From Massilia aurea (GTDB lineage Bacteria > Pseudomonadota > Gammaproteobacteria > Burkholderiales > Burkholderiaceae_D), in assembly GCF_014200505.1 (NCBI RefSeq), contig NZ_JACHBX010000004.1, forward strand, positions 62,001 to 126,000: a stretch of DNA of 64,000 bases. The letters run 5' to 3'. Made by a program: the position numbers and the translations under genes. The notes under the pieces were generated by a model. The model searched no databases and was not told the origin of the DNA. It was given only the letters and a program-made list of their open reading frames with translations. This document shows positions 27,882 to 37,440 of this stretch, one piece after another. The first letter of the stretch is position 1; each line of letters opens with the position of its first letter.

Positions 27882-28946
27882 TTAGAAGGTGTAGCCGAAC
27901 TGTTGCGGCTTGTCGTCGATTGCGTCGAGCAGGCGCAGCAGCGGCTTGAGTTCGTTGTAGCGGTTGGCGGTCTTGCGCACGTAGTCGAGCACCGTCGGCA
28001 GGTCGCCCATGTAGTGGGCCTTGTTGTCGCGGTAGTTCAGGCGGCAGAAGATGCCGAGGATTTTCAGGTGGCGCTGCAGGGCCATGTATTCGAAGTCGCG
28101 GTAGAACGCGTCGATGTCCGGATTGACCGGCAGGCCGACGCTTTTGGCGCTTTGCCAGTAGCGCACCACCCAGTCGAGCACCATGTCTTCGTCCCACTGG
28201 ATGTAAGCGTCGCGCAGGAGCGACGCCAGGTCGTACGTCACCGGGCCATACACGGCGTCCTGGAAGTCGATCACGCCCGGGTTGTGCTGGTCGAGGAACA
28301 TCAGGTTGCGCGAATGGAAATCGCGGTGCATGAACACCTGCTGCTGCGCCAGCACGTTGGCGGCAATCGCTTCGAATACTTTGTCGAGCTGCGCCTGCTG
28401 CTTGTCGTCGAGCGTCACGCCCAGGTGCTTGCCCAGGTACCACTCGGGGAAGATGCCCAGTTCGCGCATGACGAAAGCGCGGTCGAACTCGGGCAGCACG
28501 TCCGGCTGGCTGGCCATCTGGAACTTGAGCAGCGCGTCGACGGCGTCCGAATACATGAAGGCGGCATTGTCGATGGACAGGCGCGACAGGTAGGTGGTGT
28601 TGCCCAAATCGGACAACAGCAGGAAGCCCTGTTCGACATTGCGCGCGGCGATCGCCGGCACACTGACGCCTGCCTCGAGCAGCAAGCCCTGCACATGGAT
28701 GAAAGCCGGCACGTTCTCACGCTCGGGCGGGGCATCCATCGCGACCAGCGTTGCGCCCAGCTTGGCCTGCATGTCGGCCACGACGTCGTAGCGGAAGTAG
28801 CGCCGGAAACTGGCGTCGACGGAGGCGCGGCGGCCGGACGCGACGTCGACCAGGCCGGTCGTGGCCAGCCATTCGTTCAGTTGCGACAGCCGGGTATCTG
28901 GCACTGCGTCGGCGGAGGCGGAAAGGTTTTGAGACAAAGATGACAT
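27882..28946 (-). CDS. amgK: N-acetylmuramate/N-acetylglucosamine anomeric kinase
   Basis: 354 residues, aminoglycoside phosphotransferase fold: N-lobe with SFRRYFRY, catalytic loop FMHRDFHSRNLM and metal motif VIDFQDAVYGPVTYDLASL. With MurU ten bases downstream it completes the AmgK-MurU recycling pair. It is the first gene of its operon and divergent from lptD. Confidence 0.92.
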   Translation of the reverse strand: MSSLSQNLSASADAVPDTRLSQLNEWLATTGLVDVASGRRASVDASFRRYFRYDVVADMQAKLGATLVAMDAPPERENVPAFIHVQGLLLEAGVSVPAIAARNVEQGFLLLSDLGNTTYLSRLSIDNAAFMYSDAVDALLKFQMASQPDVLPEFDRAFVMRELGIFPEWYLGKHLGVTLDDKQQAQLDKVFEAIAANVLAQQQVFMHRDFHSRNLMFLDQHNPGVIDFQDAVYGPVTYDLASLLRDAYIQWDEDMVLDWVVRYWQSAKSVGLPVNPDIDAFYRDFEYMALQRHLKILGIFCRLNYRDNKAHYMGDLPTVLDYVRKTANRYNELKPLLRLLDAIDDKPQQFGYTF

Positions 28947-28986
28947 GAAGCGGCCTGATGAATCCGGTTGGTTGAACTAATTCCCC

Positions 28987-28992
28987 TATAAT
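28987..28992 (+). promoter_or_regulatory. Consensus -10 element upstream of lptD
   Basis: A perfect TATAAT in the amgK/lptD divergent gap; no good -35 is spaced 16-18 bp upstream. It lies about 70 bp before the lptD start. Confidence 0.4.
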
Positions 28993-29022
28993 AAGGGATT
29001 CATCCCAAAAAAACCGCCCTTT

Positions 29023-29063
29023 ATGGCGCACGTCGATTCTCCATGAGCTGCGATTTTCCATGA
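29023..29063 (+). other. Two overlapping leader micro-ORFs before lptD
   Basis: ATG 29023 opens a 7-codon frame (MAHVDSP) whose TGA overlaps the ATG at 29043; that opens a 6-codon frame (MSCDFP) whose TGA overlaps the lptD ATG at 29060. Each junction is an ATGA. The block tccatgagctg is present twice, so the ladder may have arisen by a short duplication. No strong ribosome site precedes any of the three starts. Translation is inference. Confidence 0.4.
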
Positions 29064-31336
29064 GCTGGTCCTCGGCCCAACCATTCCCACCACGACACGT
29101 GCTCGCACTGTATGCAATGGCTTCGGTCACTGCGATGCCTGCGTTCGCGCAGACGCCCGCCACCGTCAACGTCACCGCCCCTGCACCAACGGCCCAGGCC
29201 GAGGACGAGCTTCCCGTCACCGTCAAGGCCGAGGATATCGCCGGCCGGCCCGACCGCCGGCTCGACCTCTCCCGTAACGTCGAGATCACGCGCGGCCAGA
29301 CCGGCATGACCGCCGACACGGCCTGCTACCTGATCGTCGAAGACCAGGTCACGGCCACCGGCAACGTCGACATGTGGCGCTTTGGCGATCGCTACAAGGG
29401 CGACGAGCTGCAGCTGAACCTCGAAACGGGCAAGGGCTACCTGCTCAACCCGACGTATTTCATGGCAGCGAACAATGCCCAGGGCCAGGCGAGCCGGATC
29501 GACTTTTTGGGTGAGCAGCAGGCCGTCGTGCGCGACGGTACCTACAGCACCTGCGAAGGACCGGATCCCGACTGGTACCTGAAGTCGAGCACGCTGCGCC
29601 TGGACAAGGGCCGCGATGTCGGCACTGCCGGCAAGACCGTCATCTATTTCAAGGACGTGCCGATCCTGGGCACGCCTGCGATGTCGTTCTCGCTGTCCGG
29701 TCAGCGCCGTTCGGGCTGGCTGCCGCCAACCGTCGGTTTCGGCTCGCAGGGCAAGGCCGAAGTCATGGTGCCGTACTACGTCAACATCGCACCGAACCGC
29801 GACCTGACGCTGTACCCGCGCATGATGTTCGACCGTGGTTTCCAGCTGGGTGCCACCGGGCGTTACCTGGGCAGCACCTACAACGGTGAAACCCACGTCG
29901 AAGTGCTGCCGGACGACCGCCAGACGGGCACCACGCGCTGGCGCGCCGACTCGCTGCACAACGGCGCGATCAAACCGAACTGGTCGTATGGCTGGAACCT
30001 GCATGGCGCATCGGACGATGAATACCCGTCCGACTTTTCGCGCACCGTTGCCGCCAGCGCCGAGCGCCAGCTGCTGCGCGAACTGCGCACCGATTACTCG
30101 GGCCAGTACTGGAGCCTGTCCGCGCGCGCCCAGAATTACCAGGTGCTGCAGGACCCGGCGGCCGCCACCAATCAAAGCCTGACGGTGCCGCGGCCGTATG
30201 ACCGCCTGCCGCAGATTAACTTCCGTTCAGCGCGCTACGACGTGGCGGGCTTCGACTGGGCGGTCGACGCCGAGGCGACCCGCTTCGCCCACCCCACGGA
30301 CGTGGGTGGCTCGCGCGCCGTGGTCCAGGGCCAGGTCAGCTATCCGATCGTGCGCCCGGGCTGGTTCGTCACGCCCAAGCTGATGTACAACGCGGCCCAG
30401 TACGATCTGGACGATCACGCGACGCGCCCGGGCAAGCCGACCAAGCTGACGCGCTCGATTCCAACGGTGTCACTCGACAGCGGCATGGTGTTCGAACGCG
30501 ATGCTTCGCTGTTTGGCAAGTCCACCACGCAGACGCTCGAGCCGCGCCTGTTCTATGTCTACACGCCGTACGAGAACCAGGACGATGTCCCGCTGTTCGA
30601 TACGGGCCGCTCGGGTTTCAATTACGCCCAGCTGTTTTCCGAGAACCGCTATGTTGGCCTGGACCGCGTGTCCGACGCCAACCAGCTGACGGCGGCACTG
30701 GTGTCGCGCTTCATCCAGGAAGACGGCGCCGAGCGCCTGCGCCTGGCCATCGGCCAGCGCCTGTACTTCGAAGAGCCGCGCGTGCGCATCGCGGGCGAAG
30801 CGGCGCAGCAAAGCCGGTACGACCTGCTGCTGGCCGCCGGCGGCACCATTTCCGAGTCCTGGACCTTCGATAGCGGCGTACAATACGATGCGGCCGGAAG
30901 CAGTCTGTACAGCTCGAACGTGAGCGTGCAGTGGCGTCCGGGGAAGATGAAGGCCGTGAATGCCGAGTATCGTTATCAGCGTGACAGCTTCCGCAATGTC
31001 GACCTGTCGGCGCAGTATCCGATCTCGCGACGCTGGTATGGCGTCGGGCGTGTCAGCTACGCGCTGCGCTCGTATGGCGTGGGGCAGGCCGTCAATCCGT
31101 CCACCGGCAGCAAGCTGATCGAGAGCCTGATCGGTCTCGAATACCAGGCCGATTGCTGGGTGTTCCGGATGGGCGCGCAGCGTTTCGTGACGGCGGCCCA
31201 GACGACGTCGACGCCGATCTTCTTCCAGCTCGAGCTCAATGGCTTGTCGCGCCTGGGCCTGGGCAATCCGCTCGAGTCGTTTAACAAGAGCGTCCCGGGT
31301 TATACGCGACTGAACGCTGGCCTCGGCCGGCCCTAA
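29060..31336 (+). CDS. lptD: LPS-assembly outer-membrane protein LptD
   Basis: 758 residues. Signal peptide (to about PAFAQ, residue 31), an OstA/LptA-like jelly-roll (DELPVTVKAEDIAGRPD, GNVEITRGQTG-like strands, TYSTCEGPDPDWYL with one of the conserved Cys), and the LptD C-terminal barrel ending in GYTRLNAGLGRP. A second conserved Cys lies in YQADCWVFR. It inserts LPS into the outer leaflet together with LptE, which is encoded at 43587. First gene of the classical lptD-surA-pdxA-rsmA order. Confidence 0.95.
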   Translation: MSWSSAQPFPPRHVLALYAMASVTAMPAFAQTPATVNVTAPAPTAQAEDELPVTVKAEDIAGRPDRRLDLSRNVEITRGQTGMTADTACYLIVEDQVTATGNVDMWRFGDRYKGDELQLNLETGKGYLLNPTYFMAANNAQGQASRIDFLGEQQAVVRDGTYSTCEGPDPDWYLKSSTLRLDKGRDVGTAGKTVIYFKDVPILGTPAMSFSLSGQRRSGWLPPTVGFGSQGKAEVMVPYYVNIAPNRDLTLYPRMMFDRGFQLGATGRYLGSTYNGETHVEVLPDDRQTGTTRWRADSLHNGAIKPNWSYGWNLHGASDDEYPSDFSRTVAASAERQLLRELRTDYSGQYWSLSARAQNYQVLQDPAAATNQSLTVPRPYDRLPQINFRSARYDVAGFDWAVDAEATRFAHPTDVGGSRAVVQGQVSYPIVRPGWFVTPKLMYNAAQYDLDDHATRPGKPTKLTRSIPTVSLDSGMVFERDASLFGKSTTQTLEPRLFYVYTPYENQDDVPLFDTGRSGFNYAQLFSENRYVGLDRVSDANQLTAALVSRFIQEDGAERLRLAIGQRLYFEEPRVRIAGEAAQQSRYDLLLAAGGTISESWTFDSGVQYDAAGSSLYSSNVSVQWRPGKMKAVNAEYRYQRDSFRNVDLSAQYPISRRWYGVGRVSYALRSYGVGQAVNPSTGSKLIESLIGLEYQADCWVFRMGAQRFVTAAQTTSTPIFFQLELNGLSRLGLGNPLESFNKSVPGYTRLNAGLGRP

Positions 31337-31396
31337 GTCAAATTTCAGACTCGGTGTCCATACTTCGTCGTCCAACCTGACGTGAACAATCCTCAA

Positions 31397-32839
31397 ATGA
31401 GTGCTTTCCAGATGATGCGTACTACCCGTTTGCAGTCTCTCCAGTTGGCAGCCGCGCTGCTGTGCGCGATGAGCGCAGGCCAGGTCCTGGCCCAGGCCGC
31501 GGCGCCGGCCGCCGGTAAGCCGGCCGCCACGACGCCAGCCGCTGCCACGCCGGCCGCCGGAGCGCCGGCCGCCAGCTCGGGTTTCCTGCCGCCTGCCTCG
31601 GCCAACGCCAAGGTGGTCGACTCGATCCAGGTCGTCGTCAACGATGAAGTCATCACGCGCAATGAAGTGGCTGGCCGCATGGTCCAGGTGACGGCAAACA
31701 TGAAGGCGCGTAACGCCCAGATGCCCGACACCGCCACGATGGAACGCCAGGTGCTCGAGGCGATGATCGTCGAGCGCGCCCAGCTGCAACTGGCCAAGGA
31801 GATGGGCGTCAAGGTCGACGACCGCACGCTGGACGCCACGATCGGCCGCATTGCCGAGAACCAGAAGCTGTCGGTGCAGGACATGCGTAACCAGATGGAA
31901 AAAGAAGGCATGCCCTTCTCGCGCTTCCGCGAAGACATCCGCAACGAAATCATGATGCAGCGCCTGCGCGAGCACGAAGTCGACAGCAAGGTGCAAGTCT
32001 CGGAAGCCGAGATCGACACCTATATGGCTGCCGCCAAGGCCGCCGCCGCCGACCGCATCGAAGTCAACATCGCCCAGATCCTGGTGCGCGTGCCCGAAAA
32101 CGCGTCGCCCGAGCAGATCGCTGCCCGCGCCGCGCGCGCCGAAGAAGTGATGCGCCAGCTGCGCACCGGCGCCGACTTCGCGCGCATGGCCTCAACCTAT
32201 TCCGATGCGCCGGACGCGCTCAAGGGCGGCGACATCGGCTGGCGCGATGCCGACCGTCTGCCACCGAATTTCTCGACCGAGCTGCGCAAGCTGGAAGCCG
32301 GCCAGGTCACGCCGATCCTCAAGACCAACGTCGGCTTTCACATCCTGAAACTGGCCGGCAAGCGTTCGCTGGCCAGCGAGACCGACAAGGCCGTCGTCGA
32401 GCAGACCCGCGCACGCCACATCCTGCTCAAGGTCACGCCGACCATGACCGAGGCTGAGGTCAAGCGCAAGCTGCTCGAAATCAAGGAGAAGATGGCCAAT
32501 AACGCCGGCACCTTCGAAGATCTGGCGCGCCAGTACTCGCAGGATGGTTCGGCCAGCAAGGGCGGCGATCTGGGCTGGCTGTATCCGGGCGACACCGTGC
32601 CGGAATTCGAGACCGCGATGAATGCCCTGAAGCCGGGCGATACGTCCGACATCGTGCAGTCGCCGTTCGGCTTCCACCTGATCCAGGTCGTCGAGCGCAA
32701 GAGCGAAGACGTGACGCAGCAGAAAGAGCGCAACGTGGCGCGCCAGGTCCTGCGTGACCGCAAGATGCAGGAAGCGATGGAAGACTGGATGCGCCAGGTG
32801 CGCGACCGCGCCTACGTCGAATTCCGCGAGGAGCAGTAA
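31397..32839 (+). CDS. surA: Periplasmic chaperone / peptidyl-prolyl isomerase SurA
   Basis: 480 residues from ATG 31397; a GTG at 31382 and ATGs at 31412/31415 are alternatives and none has a good ribosome site. Signal peptide with LQLAAALLCAMSAGQVLAQ, an Ala/Pro-rich linker, the SurA N-domain (VVNDEVITRNEV), then two parvulin domains (about 225-330 and 345-445), each with the GGDxGW and GFHxxxx motifs. It escorts outer-membrane barrels, including LptD, to BAM. Confidence 0.95.
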   Translation: MSAFQMMRTTRLQSLQLAAALLCAMSAGQVLAQAAAPAAGKPAATTPAAATPAAGAPAASSGFLPPASANAKVVDSIQVVVNDEVITRNEVAGRMVQVTANMKARNAQMPDTATMERQVLEAMIVERAQLQLAKEMGVKVDDRTLDATIGRIAENQKLSVQDMRNQMEKEGMPFSRFREDIRNEIMMQRLREHEVDSKVQVSEAEIDTYMAAAKAAAADRIEVNIAQILVRVPENASPEQIAARAARAEEVMRQLRTGADFARMASTYSDAPDALKGGDIGWRDADRLPPNFSTELRKLEAGQVTPILKTNVGFHILKLAGKRSLASETDKAVVEQTRARHILLKVTPTMTEAEVKRKLLEIKEKMANNAGTFEDLARQYSQDGSASKGGDLGWLYPGDTVPEFETAMNALKPGDTSDIVQSPFGFHLIQVVERKSEDVTQQKERNVARQVLRDRKMQEAMEDWMRQVRDRAYVEFREEQ

Positions 32840-32842
32840 GTA

Positions 32843-33937
32843 ATGGTCGCGCCGCAGGCGCCTGTGCGCCCGCTGGCGCAACATCGGCCCGCAGTTCGCC
32901 CAATTCTGGCGATCACGGTCGGCGAGCCGGCCGGCATCGGCCCCGAGATCGCGATCCGCGCCGCCTGGGCCATGCGCGATGAGACCAACTGCGTGCTGGT
33001 GGGCGACGCCGCCTTCCTGGCGCTCACGGCCAGCCTGATCGACCCTGCCATCCGCCTGGCCGCCCTGTCGACCCAGGCGCTGCGCAACGGCGGCCTGCCG
33101 CACTTCGGCCCCGCGCGGCTGGCCGTCATCGACGTGCCGCTCGACGCCCACGTGGTGCCGGGTCGGCTCGACCCCGAAAATGGCCGCGCCGTGCTGGCCA
33201 CGCTCGACCTGGCCATCGAAGGCTGCGAGCGGGGCTGGTTCGACGGCATCGTCACCGCGCCACTGCAGAAAAGCACGATCAACGATGCCGGTGTCGCGTT
33301 CTCCGGCCACACCGAATACCTGGCCGAGAAAACCGGCACGCCTAAAGTGGTGATGATGCTGGCCGGCGCGCCAGGCGGGGATCAACCGTACCTGCGCGTT
33401 GCGCTCGCCACGACCCATCTGCCGCTGAAGGATGTTCCGGGCGCACTCACGCGCGAGAACCTGACCCAGGTGCTCGACATCCTGCACGCCGATCTGACCA
33501 CCAAGTTCGGCATCGCCGCGCCCGTCATCCTGGTCACCGGCCTGAACCCGCACGCGGGCGAAAACGGTTACCTGGGCCGTGAGGAAATCGACGTCATCAC
33601 GCCAGTGCTCGAGGCAGCGCGTGCGCGTGGCATCGACGCGCGCGGCCCGTATCCGGCCGACACGCTGTTCCAGCCGAAGTACCTGAAAGACGCCGATTGC
33701 GTGCTGGCGATGTACCACGACCAGGGTCTGCCGGTGCTCAAGCACGCGACCTTCGGGCGCGGCATCAATGTCACGCTCGGCCTGCCGCTGATCCGCACCT
33801 CGGTCGACCATGGCACCGCGCTCGACCTGGCCGCGCAGGGCCTTGGCCTCGCCGATTGCGGCAGCATGATCGAAGCGATCGGCGCGGCCATGCACATGGT
33901 GCTGGCGCAGCGCGCGGCCCGCGCATCAAATATTTAA
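32843..33937 (+). CDS. pdxA: 4-hydroxythreonine-4-phosphate dehydrogenase
   Basis: 364 residues starting three bases after the surA stop. Family blocks: [37 protein letters not shown] (metal His), [13 protein letters not shown] and [13 protein letters not shown] (metal His). It oxidises 4-phosphohydroxy-threonine in pyridoxal phosphate synthesis. It has about 25 extra N-terminal residues (Ala/Pro/Arg-rich) compared with the E. coli protein. Confidence 0.96.
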   Translation: MVAPQAPVRPLAQHRPAVRPILAITVGEPAGIGPEIAIRAAWAMRDETNCVLVGDAAFLALTASLIDPAIRLAALSTQALRNGGLPHFGPARLAVIDVPLDAHVVPGRLDPENGRAVLATLDLAIEGCERGWFDGIVTAPLQKSTINDAGVAFSGHTEYLAEKTGTPKVVMMLAGAPGGDQPYLRVALATTHLPLKDVPGALTRENLTQVLDILHADLTTKFGIAAPVILVTGLNPHAGENGYLGREEIDVITPVLEAARARGIDARGPYPADTLFQPKYLKDADCVLAMYHDQGLPVLKHATFGRGINVTLGLPLIRTSVDHGTALDLAAQGLGLADCGSMIEAIGAAMHMVLAQRAARASNI

Positions 33938-33947
33938 GAAAGCATTC

Positions 33948-34724
33948 ATGAAACACGTAGCACGCAAGCGCTTCGGCCAGAACTTCCTGACCGACAAGCA
34001 GGTCCTCTCCGACATCATCGACGCCATCGCGCCGCGCCAGGGCGAAACCATGGTCGAAATCGGACCGGGCCTGGCCGCGATGACGGCGCTACTGCTCAAG
34101 CAGCTCGACCACATGCACGTCGTCGAGCTTGACCGTGATCTGGTCACGCGCCTGGAAAAAGCCTATCCGCGCGAACGTCTGACCGTGCATTCGGGTGACG
34201 CCCTGAAGTTCGACTTTGGCGCGATTCCGGTGGCCGAGGGACAGAAGCTGCGCGTGGTGGGCAATCTGCCATACAACATTTCCAGCCCGCTGCTGTTTCA
34301 CCTGGCGGACTTTGCGCACCTGATCGAAGACCAGCACTTCATGCTGCAAAAGGAAGTGGTCGAGCGCATGGTGGCCGAGCCGGGCAGCAAAACTTACGGT
34401 CGCCTGTCGGTGATGCTGCAATGGCGCTACGATATGTCGCTGATGTTCATCGTGCCGCCGACCGCGTTCGATCCGCCACCGCAGGTCGAATCGGCCATCG
34501 TGCGCATGGTGCCGGTCAAGCAGCAACTGCCGTGCGACGCTAAACGCCTTGAAGCCGTGGTGGCCAAGGCCTTCTCGCAGCGGCGCAAGGTGATTCGCAA
34601 TTGCGTGGCGGGGATGTTCACCGAGGCGCAGCTGGTGGAAGCGGGCATCGACCCGAGCGTACGGCCCGAAGCCGTGAGCCTGGCGCAGTATGTGGCGCTG
34701 GCCAATCTGCCAAGCCAGACCTAG
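33948..34724 (+). CDS. rsmA: 16S rRNA (adenine1518/1519-N6)-dimethyltransferase
   Basis: 258 residues. KsgA/Dim1 family: RKRFGQNFLTD, SAM motif VEIGPGLAAMT, and catalytic NLPYNISSPLLF, with FDPPPQVESAIVRM and the C-terminal FSQRRKVIRN block. It dimethylates two adenines at the 3' end of 16S rRNA. Last gene of the lptD operon; followed by a terminator. Confidence 0.97.
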   Translation: MKHVARKRFGQNFLTDKQVLSDIIDAIAPRQGETMVEIGPGLAAMTALLLKQLDHMHVVELDRDLVTRLEKAYPRERLTVHSGDALKFDFGAIPVAEGQKLRVVGNLPYNISSPLLFHLADFAHLIEDQHFMLQKEVVERMVAEPGSKTYGRLSVMLQWRYDMSLMFIVPPTAFDPPPQVESAIVRMVPVKQQLPCDAKRLEAVVAKAFSQRRKVIRNCVAGMFTEAQLVEAGIDPSVRPEAVSLAQYVALANLPSQT

Positions 34725-34758
34725 TTGCTGCGGGCATCATGCCCGCCTTTCACCGATC

Positions 34759-34785
34759 AAAGCGCCTTCCGGGGCGCTTTTTTTA
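34759..34785 (+). terminator. Terminator of the lptD-surA-pdxA-rsmA operon
   Basis: Eight-base-pair stem (34759-34766 with 34773-34780) around TTCCGG followed by seven Ts. Confidence 0.85.
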
Positions 34786-34801
34786 TGGATGCACGATCAG
34801 C

Positions 34802-34903
34802 CGTAGGGTGGGCGGGTTTCCCGCCCACGCGTTCAAACCAATTTCGCAACGGGGTGATGCCATGTTAGGTTGAACGCGCGGACGGCAAGCCGTCCACCCT
34901 ACG
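34802..34903. repeat. REP-like doublet, locus 3
   Basis: Unit A 34802-34836 (cgtagggtgggcggg..cccgcccacgcgttcaa) and unit B 34870-34903 (ttgaacgcgcggacgg..ccgtccaccctacg) in opposite orientation, 33 bp apart. The arms and spacing match locus 1. Confidence 0.8.
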
Positions 34904-34951
34904 ATTGCAAATTCGATCACAGTTTTCATTGTGAGGCAGCTAGCAACAGCC

Positions 34952-34980
34952 AAAAAAAAGGCCCGCTACAAGAGCGGGCC
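34952..34980 (-). terminator. Terminator of the lipoprotein pair
   Basis: Read on the minus strand: perfect 8-bp stem ggcccgct/agcgggcc (34980-34973 with 34967-34960), five-base loop, then eight Ts. Confidence 0.8.
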
Positions 34981-35101
34981 GAAATCCAATTCTTTTCTGA
35001 GGAGAGTTGGAGGAGACAGGATCAGTATGCTGCGTTACAGCATATAAGTCCAATTTTCCTTTCGCATACTCGACATAAGAATTACGTATAACTCTCCAGG
35101 A

Positions 35102-35746
35102 CTAGGCAGCGACGCAGGTCACGTTGATGTTGGTGATCGCGACGTCCCCCATCGTACCGGTCGGGTTTGCGACCGTGCAGATCTGGCCGGCTGGCTGCTT
35201 GCTGACCGTGACGCCATAGGTCGTGTTGAATGGCACTTCAGGCAGCGCATAGGTGATCGGGGTCGTGGATGGCGGCGTTTCCGGCGTCGCGGCCGAGTAG
35301 GAGCCCCCAGTACTGCCGTTGGCCAGTACCAGGCCGGCGCCGGTCAGGCCCGTGATCGTGCCACCGATGGAACGCGTGTTGATCCGGCAAACAATGGCAA
35401 TGTCAATGGTCACCAGACGGCCCGCCGTGTCGGCGTTGTTGGCATAAATGCCGCCTGCCGGAACGCCCGGCTCGCAGTTCTGGTGCGCTGGCGGCGTGGC
35501 GACGGTGACGGCATAGGTATCGCCGTATTCCAGCTTGTCGGGGAAGGCAAAGCGCACCGCTGCGCCGGCCGCGGTTGGCGGTGTAACCTTCAATGGCACG
35601 CCGGCATTGGTCAGGACCAGGCCATCATAAACGAGGCCGGTCACCGAACCGGCAACGGTGAACTCGGCTTTGTCGCTGCCGCCACAGGCGGCCAGGCTTG
35701 CAGCCAGTGCCAGCGCAAGCGCCGGGCGGATCAGGGAAGACTTCAT
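35102..35746 (-). CDS. Lipoprotein with two Cys-ended beta-domain repeats (paralog 1)
   Basis: 214 residues from the ATG complementary to 35744-35746 (MKSSLIRPALALALAASLAAC), preceded by a GGAG ribosome site; the longer frame to 35779 overlaps the upstream gene. Lipobox LAAC with lipidated C21. Two repeats of about 85 residues follow, each opening with G(S/T)(V/I)TGL and ending in a (Q)xCxV...xxVxC pattern (NCEPG..IAIVCR and ICTVANPTGTMGDVAITNINVTC). This repeat is widespread in proteobacterial surface proteins; no function is established. Downstream member of a two-gene operon. Confidence 0.8.
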   Translation of the reverse strand: MKSSLIRPALALALAASLAACGGSDKAEFTVAGSVTGLVYDGLVLTNAGVPLKVTPPTAAGAAVRFAFPDKLEYGDTYAVTVATPPAHQNCEPGVPAGGIYANNADTAGRLVTIDIAIVCRINTRSIGGTITGLTGAGLVLANGSTGGSYSAATPETPPSTTPITYALPEVPFNTTYGVTVSKQPAGQICTVANPTGTMGDVAITNINVTCVAA

Positions 35747-35766
35747 GCGTTTGACTCCAGAAAAAA

Positions 35767-36354
35767 TTAAGGTGCGCACGTGACGGTCACGTTGTTCACA
35801 TCGGCCGGGCCCATGGTGCCGACGCCATTGGCGACGGTGCAGCTCTGGCCGGCAGGGTTCGCGAGGATCGAGACGCCATACGGTGCGTCTTGTGCCACGC
35901 GGGCCATGGTGAACGCGGTCGCGCCGGCCGGAACGATGACGCGGTCCGAACCGTTGACCAGAATCAGGTCATTCTTGAGGTTGCTCACGGTGCCGCCCAA
36001 GGCCTGGGTCTTGAAGGTGCAGACGATCTCGATGGTCGTGACATCGAAGCCAGCGCGGCCCGTGTTCTGGAACAACTTGCACTCCTGGACGTTCGTCGGG
36101 GTGCTCTTGACCCGCACGTCATACTTGTCGTCGGACGAAATCCGGTTTGGGAAAATGAACCGCGTCAAGCCCGTGCCGTTCGCCGGCACCGGGACTTCAA
36201 AGTCAGAGCCGCCGTTATTGGTCAAAATCATGCCCGGCTTGGTGACGCCGGAAATCGTGCCACTCAGCAGCAGTTGGCCATCGTCACCACCGCAAGCAGT
36301 CAACACGACCGCGCATGCCAGCGCTGCGCTTGCGCGCAGGTAGGAACTCTTCAT
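35767..36354 (-). CDS. Lipoprotein with two Cys-ended beta-domain repeats (paralog 2)
   Basis: 195 residues with signal and lipobox VLTAC (C21) and the same two-repeat layout as its downstream neighbour (SGTISGVTKPGMILTNNGG ... VCTF, then GTVSNLKNDLILVNG ... SCTVANGVGTMGPADVNNVTVTC in parts). The tandem pair clearly arose by duplication, the two proteins sharing MKSS, CGG and the QxCTVAN-GTMG block. Probably anchored in the outer membrane. Function not recognised. Confidence 0.8.
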   Translation of the reverse strand: MKSSYLRASAALACAVVLTACGGDDGQLLLSGTISGVTKPGMILTNNGGSDFEVPVPANGTGLTRFIFPNRISSDDKYDVRVKSTPTNVQECKLFQNTGRAGFDVTTIEIVCTFKTQALGGTVSNLKNDLILVNGSDRVIVPAGATAFTMARVAQDAPYGVSILANPAGQSCTVANGVGTMGPADVNNVTVTCAP

Positions 36355-36587
36355 ATATTCTCCAAATAATCTAGCGGGAAAGCGCAGGCTGCGCGGTTGG
36401 AATCAAAAAATCGCTCAACATTTTAGTTCATTTATTAGGCAACCGGTCCATTTGCGTCCCATTTCCATGTGTATCAGGTTGTAAGCACAATGTCATATAA
36501 GCAACGCGCAAGCCGTGCGGTTTGCTTTTGGGCGTATGCATCGCTATGCTGGCGTAGCGTTTTTTCATGCCTGTTCTCTGGAAGCCG

Positions 36588-37349
36588 ATGACCCGCCATC
36601 CCTGGCCCAAAGCCGTACTGTTCGACCTCGACGATACCCTGTGGCCGATCGTGCCCGTGATCCGGGCTGCCGAAACCGTTCTGTATACATGGCTACAGCA
36701 GCATGCGCCGCGCGTGGCCGAGCGGTTCACGATCGACAGTCTGCGGCAGGCGCGCCTGGAACTGCTGGCCCGCGAGCCCCAGTATGGGATCGACCTGAGC
36801 GCACTGCGCCACGCCGGCCTGATCGCCGCGTTCGAGCAGGCAGGGGAGGACGTTGCCCGGGTGGACGAGGCCATGGTCATCTTTGTCGCTGCGCGCAATG
36901 CCGTAACGCTGTATGACGATGTGGCACCGGGCCTCGCGCGGCTCCGGCAGCGCGCGCTGCTGGGCTCGGTCACAAACGGCGTGGCCGACCTGGCCACGAT
37001 CGGCCTGGCCGACCAGTTCCAGGCATCGGTGGCGGCGCGCGACTTTGGCGCGGCCAAGCCCGATCCGGGGATTTTCCTGGCCGGCTGCGCCGCACTCGGG
37101 GTGCTACCGGCCGACACCCTGTATGTGGGTGATGATTTGCTGCTCGACGTCCAGGGCGCCCAGCAGGCAGGCCTGCGCGCCGCCTGGATGAACCGTAGCG
37201 GCAAGATCAACGAGCTGGCCGACCAGGTACGGCCCGATGTCGAGGTGAACAGCATCGATGCGCTGCTCGACTGGCTCGATGCCGGGCACGAGCCGCCACA
37301 GGAGCCACCGCACGAGTTGCCACACGGATCTGCGCGGATGCGCGTATAA
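36588..37349 (+). CDS. HAD family hydrolase
   Basis: 253 residues from ATG 36588, which has GGAAG just upstream; ATG 36567 would add seven residues. HAD motif I is [10 protein letters not shown] (nucleophile and acid Asp), motif II SVTNG, motif III Lys in AAKPDPGIF, motif [14 protein letters not shown]. Helical cap of the C1 type (YjjG/phosphoglycolate phosphatase-like). The tail is rich in Pro-Pro-His repeats ([13 protein letters not shown]), perhaps metal-binding or unstructured. The substrate is unknown. It lies upstream of hrcA in the same direction. Confidence 0.88.
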   Translation: MTRHPWPKAVLFDLDDTLWPIVPVIRAAETVLYTWLQQHAPRVAERFTIDSLRQARLELLAREPQYGIDLSALRHAGLIAAFEQAGEDVARVDEAMVIFVAARNAVTLYDDVAPGLARLRQRALLGSVTNGVADLATIGLADQFQASVAARDFGAAKPDPGIFLAGCAALGVLPADTLYVGDDLLLDVQGAQQAGLRAAWMNRSGKINELADQVRPDVEVNSIDALLDWLDAGHEPPQEPPHELPHGSARMRV

Positions 37350-37440
37350 CACTGGGACGGACTGCAGGCCTTGCGCTGCCGTGCCGCGCCCCAATTTGAT
37401 TCTCATCCCAGCACCACAGAAAAAGACGCTTCCCGGAACC

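Larger units (their letters stand above)
34725..35101. other. 377-bp gene-free stretch after rsmA
   Basis: Holds the rsmA terminator, a REP-like doublet, the terminator of the lipoprotein pair on the other strand, and about 115 bp of AT-richer sequence next to the lipoprotein stop with no recognisable feature. Confidence 0.7.

Noticed and set aside
36682..36699. LexA-like palindrome ctgtatacatggctacag
   Set aside because: The spacing between CTGT and ACAG is ten bases rather than eight, and it lies inside the HAD coding region.
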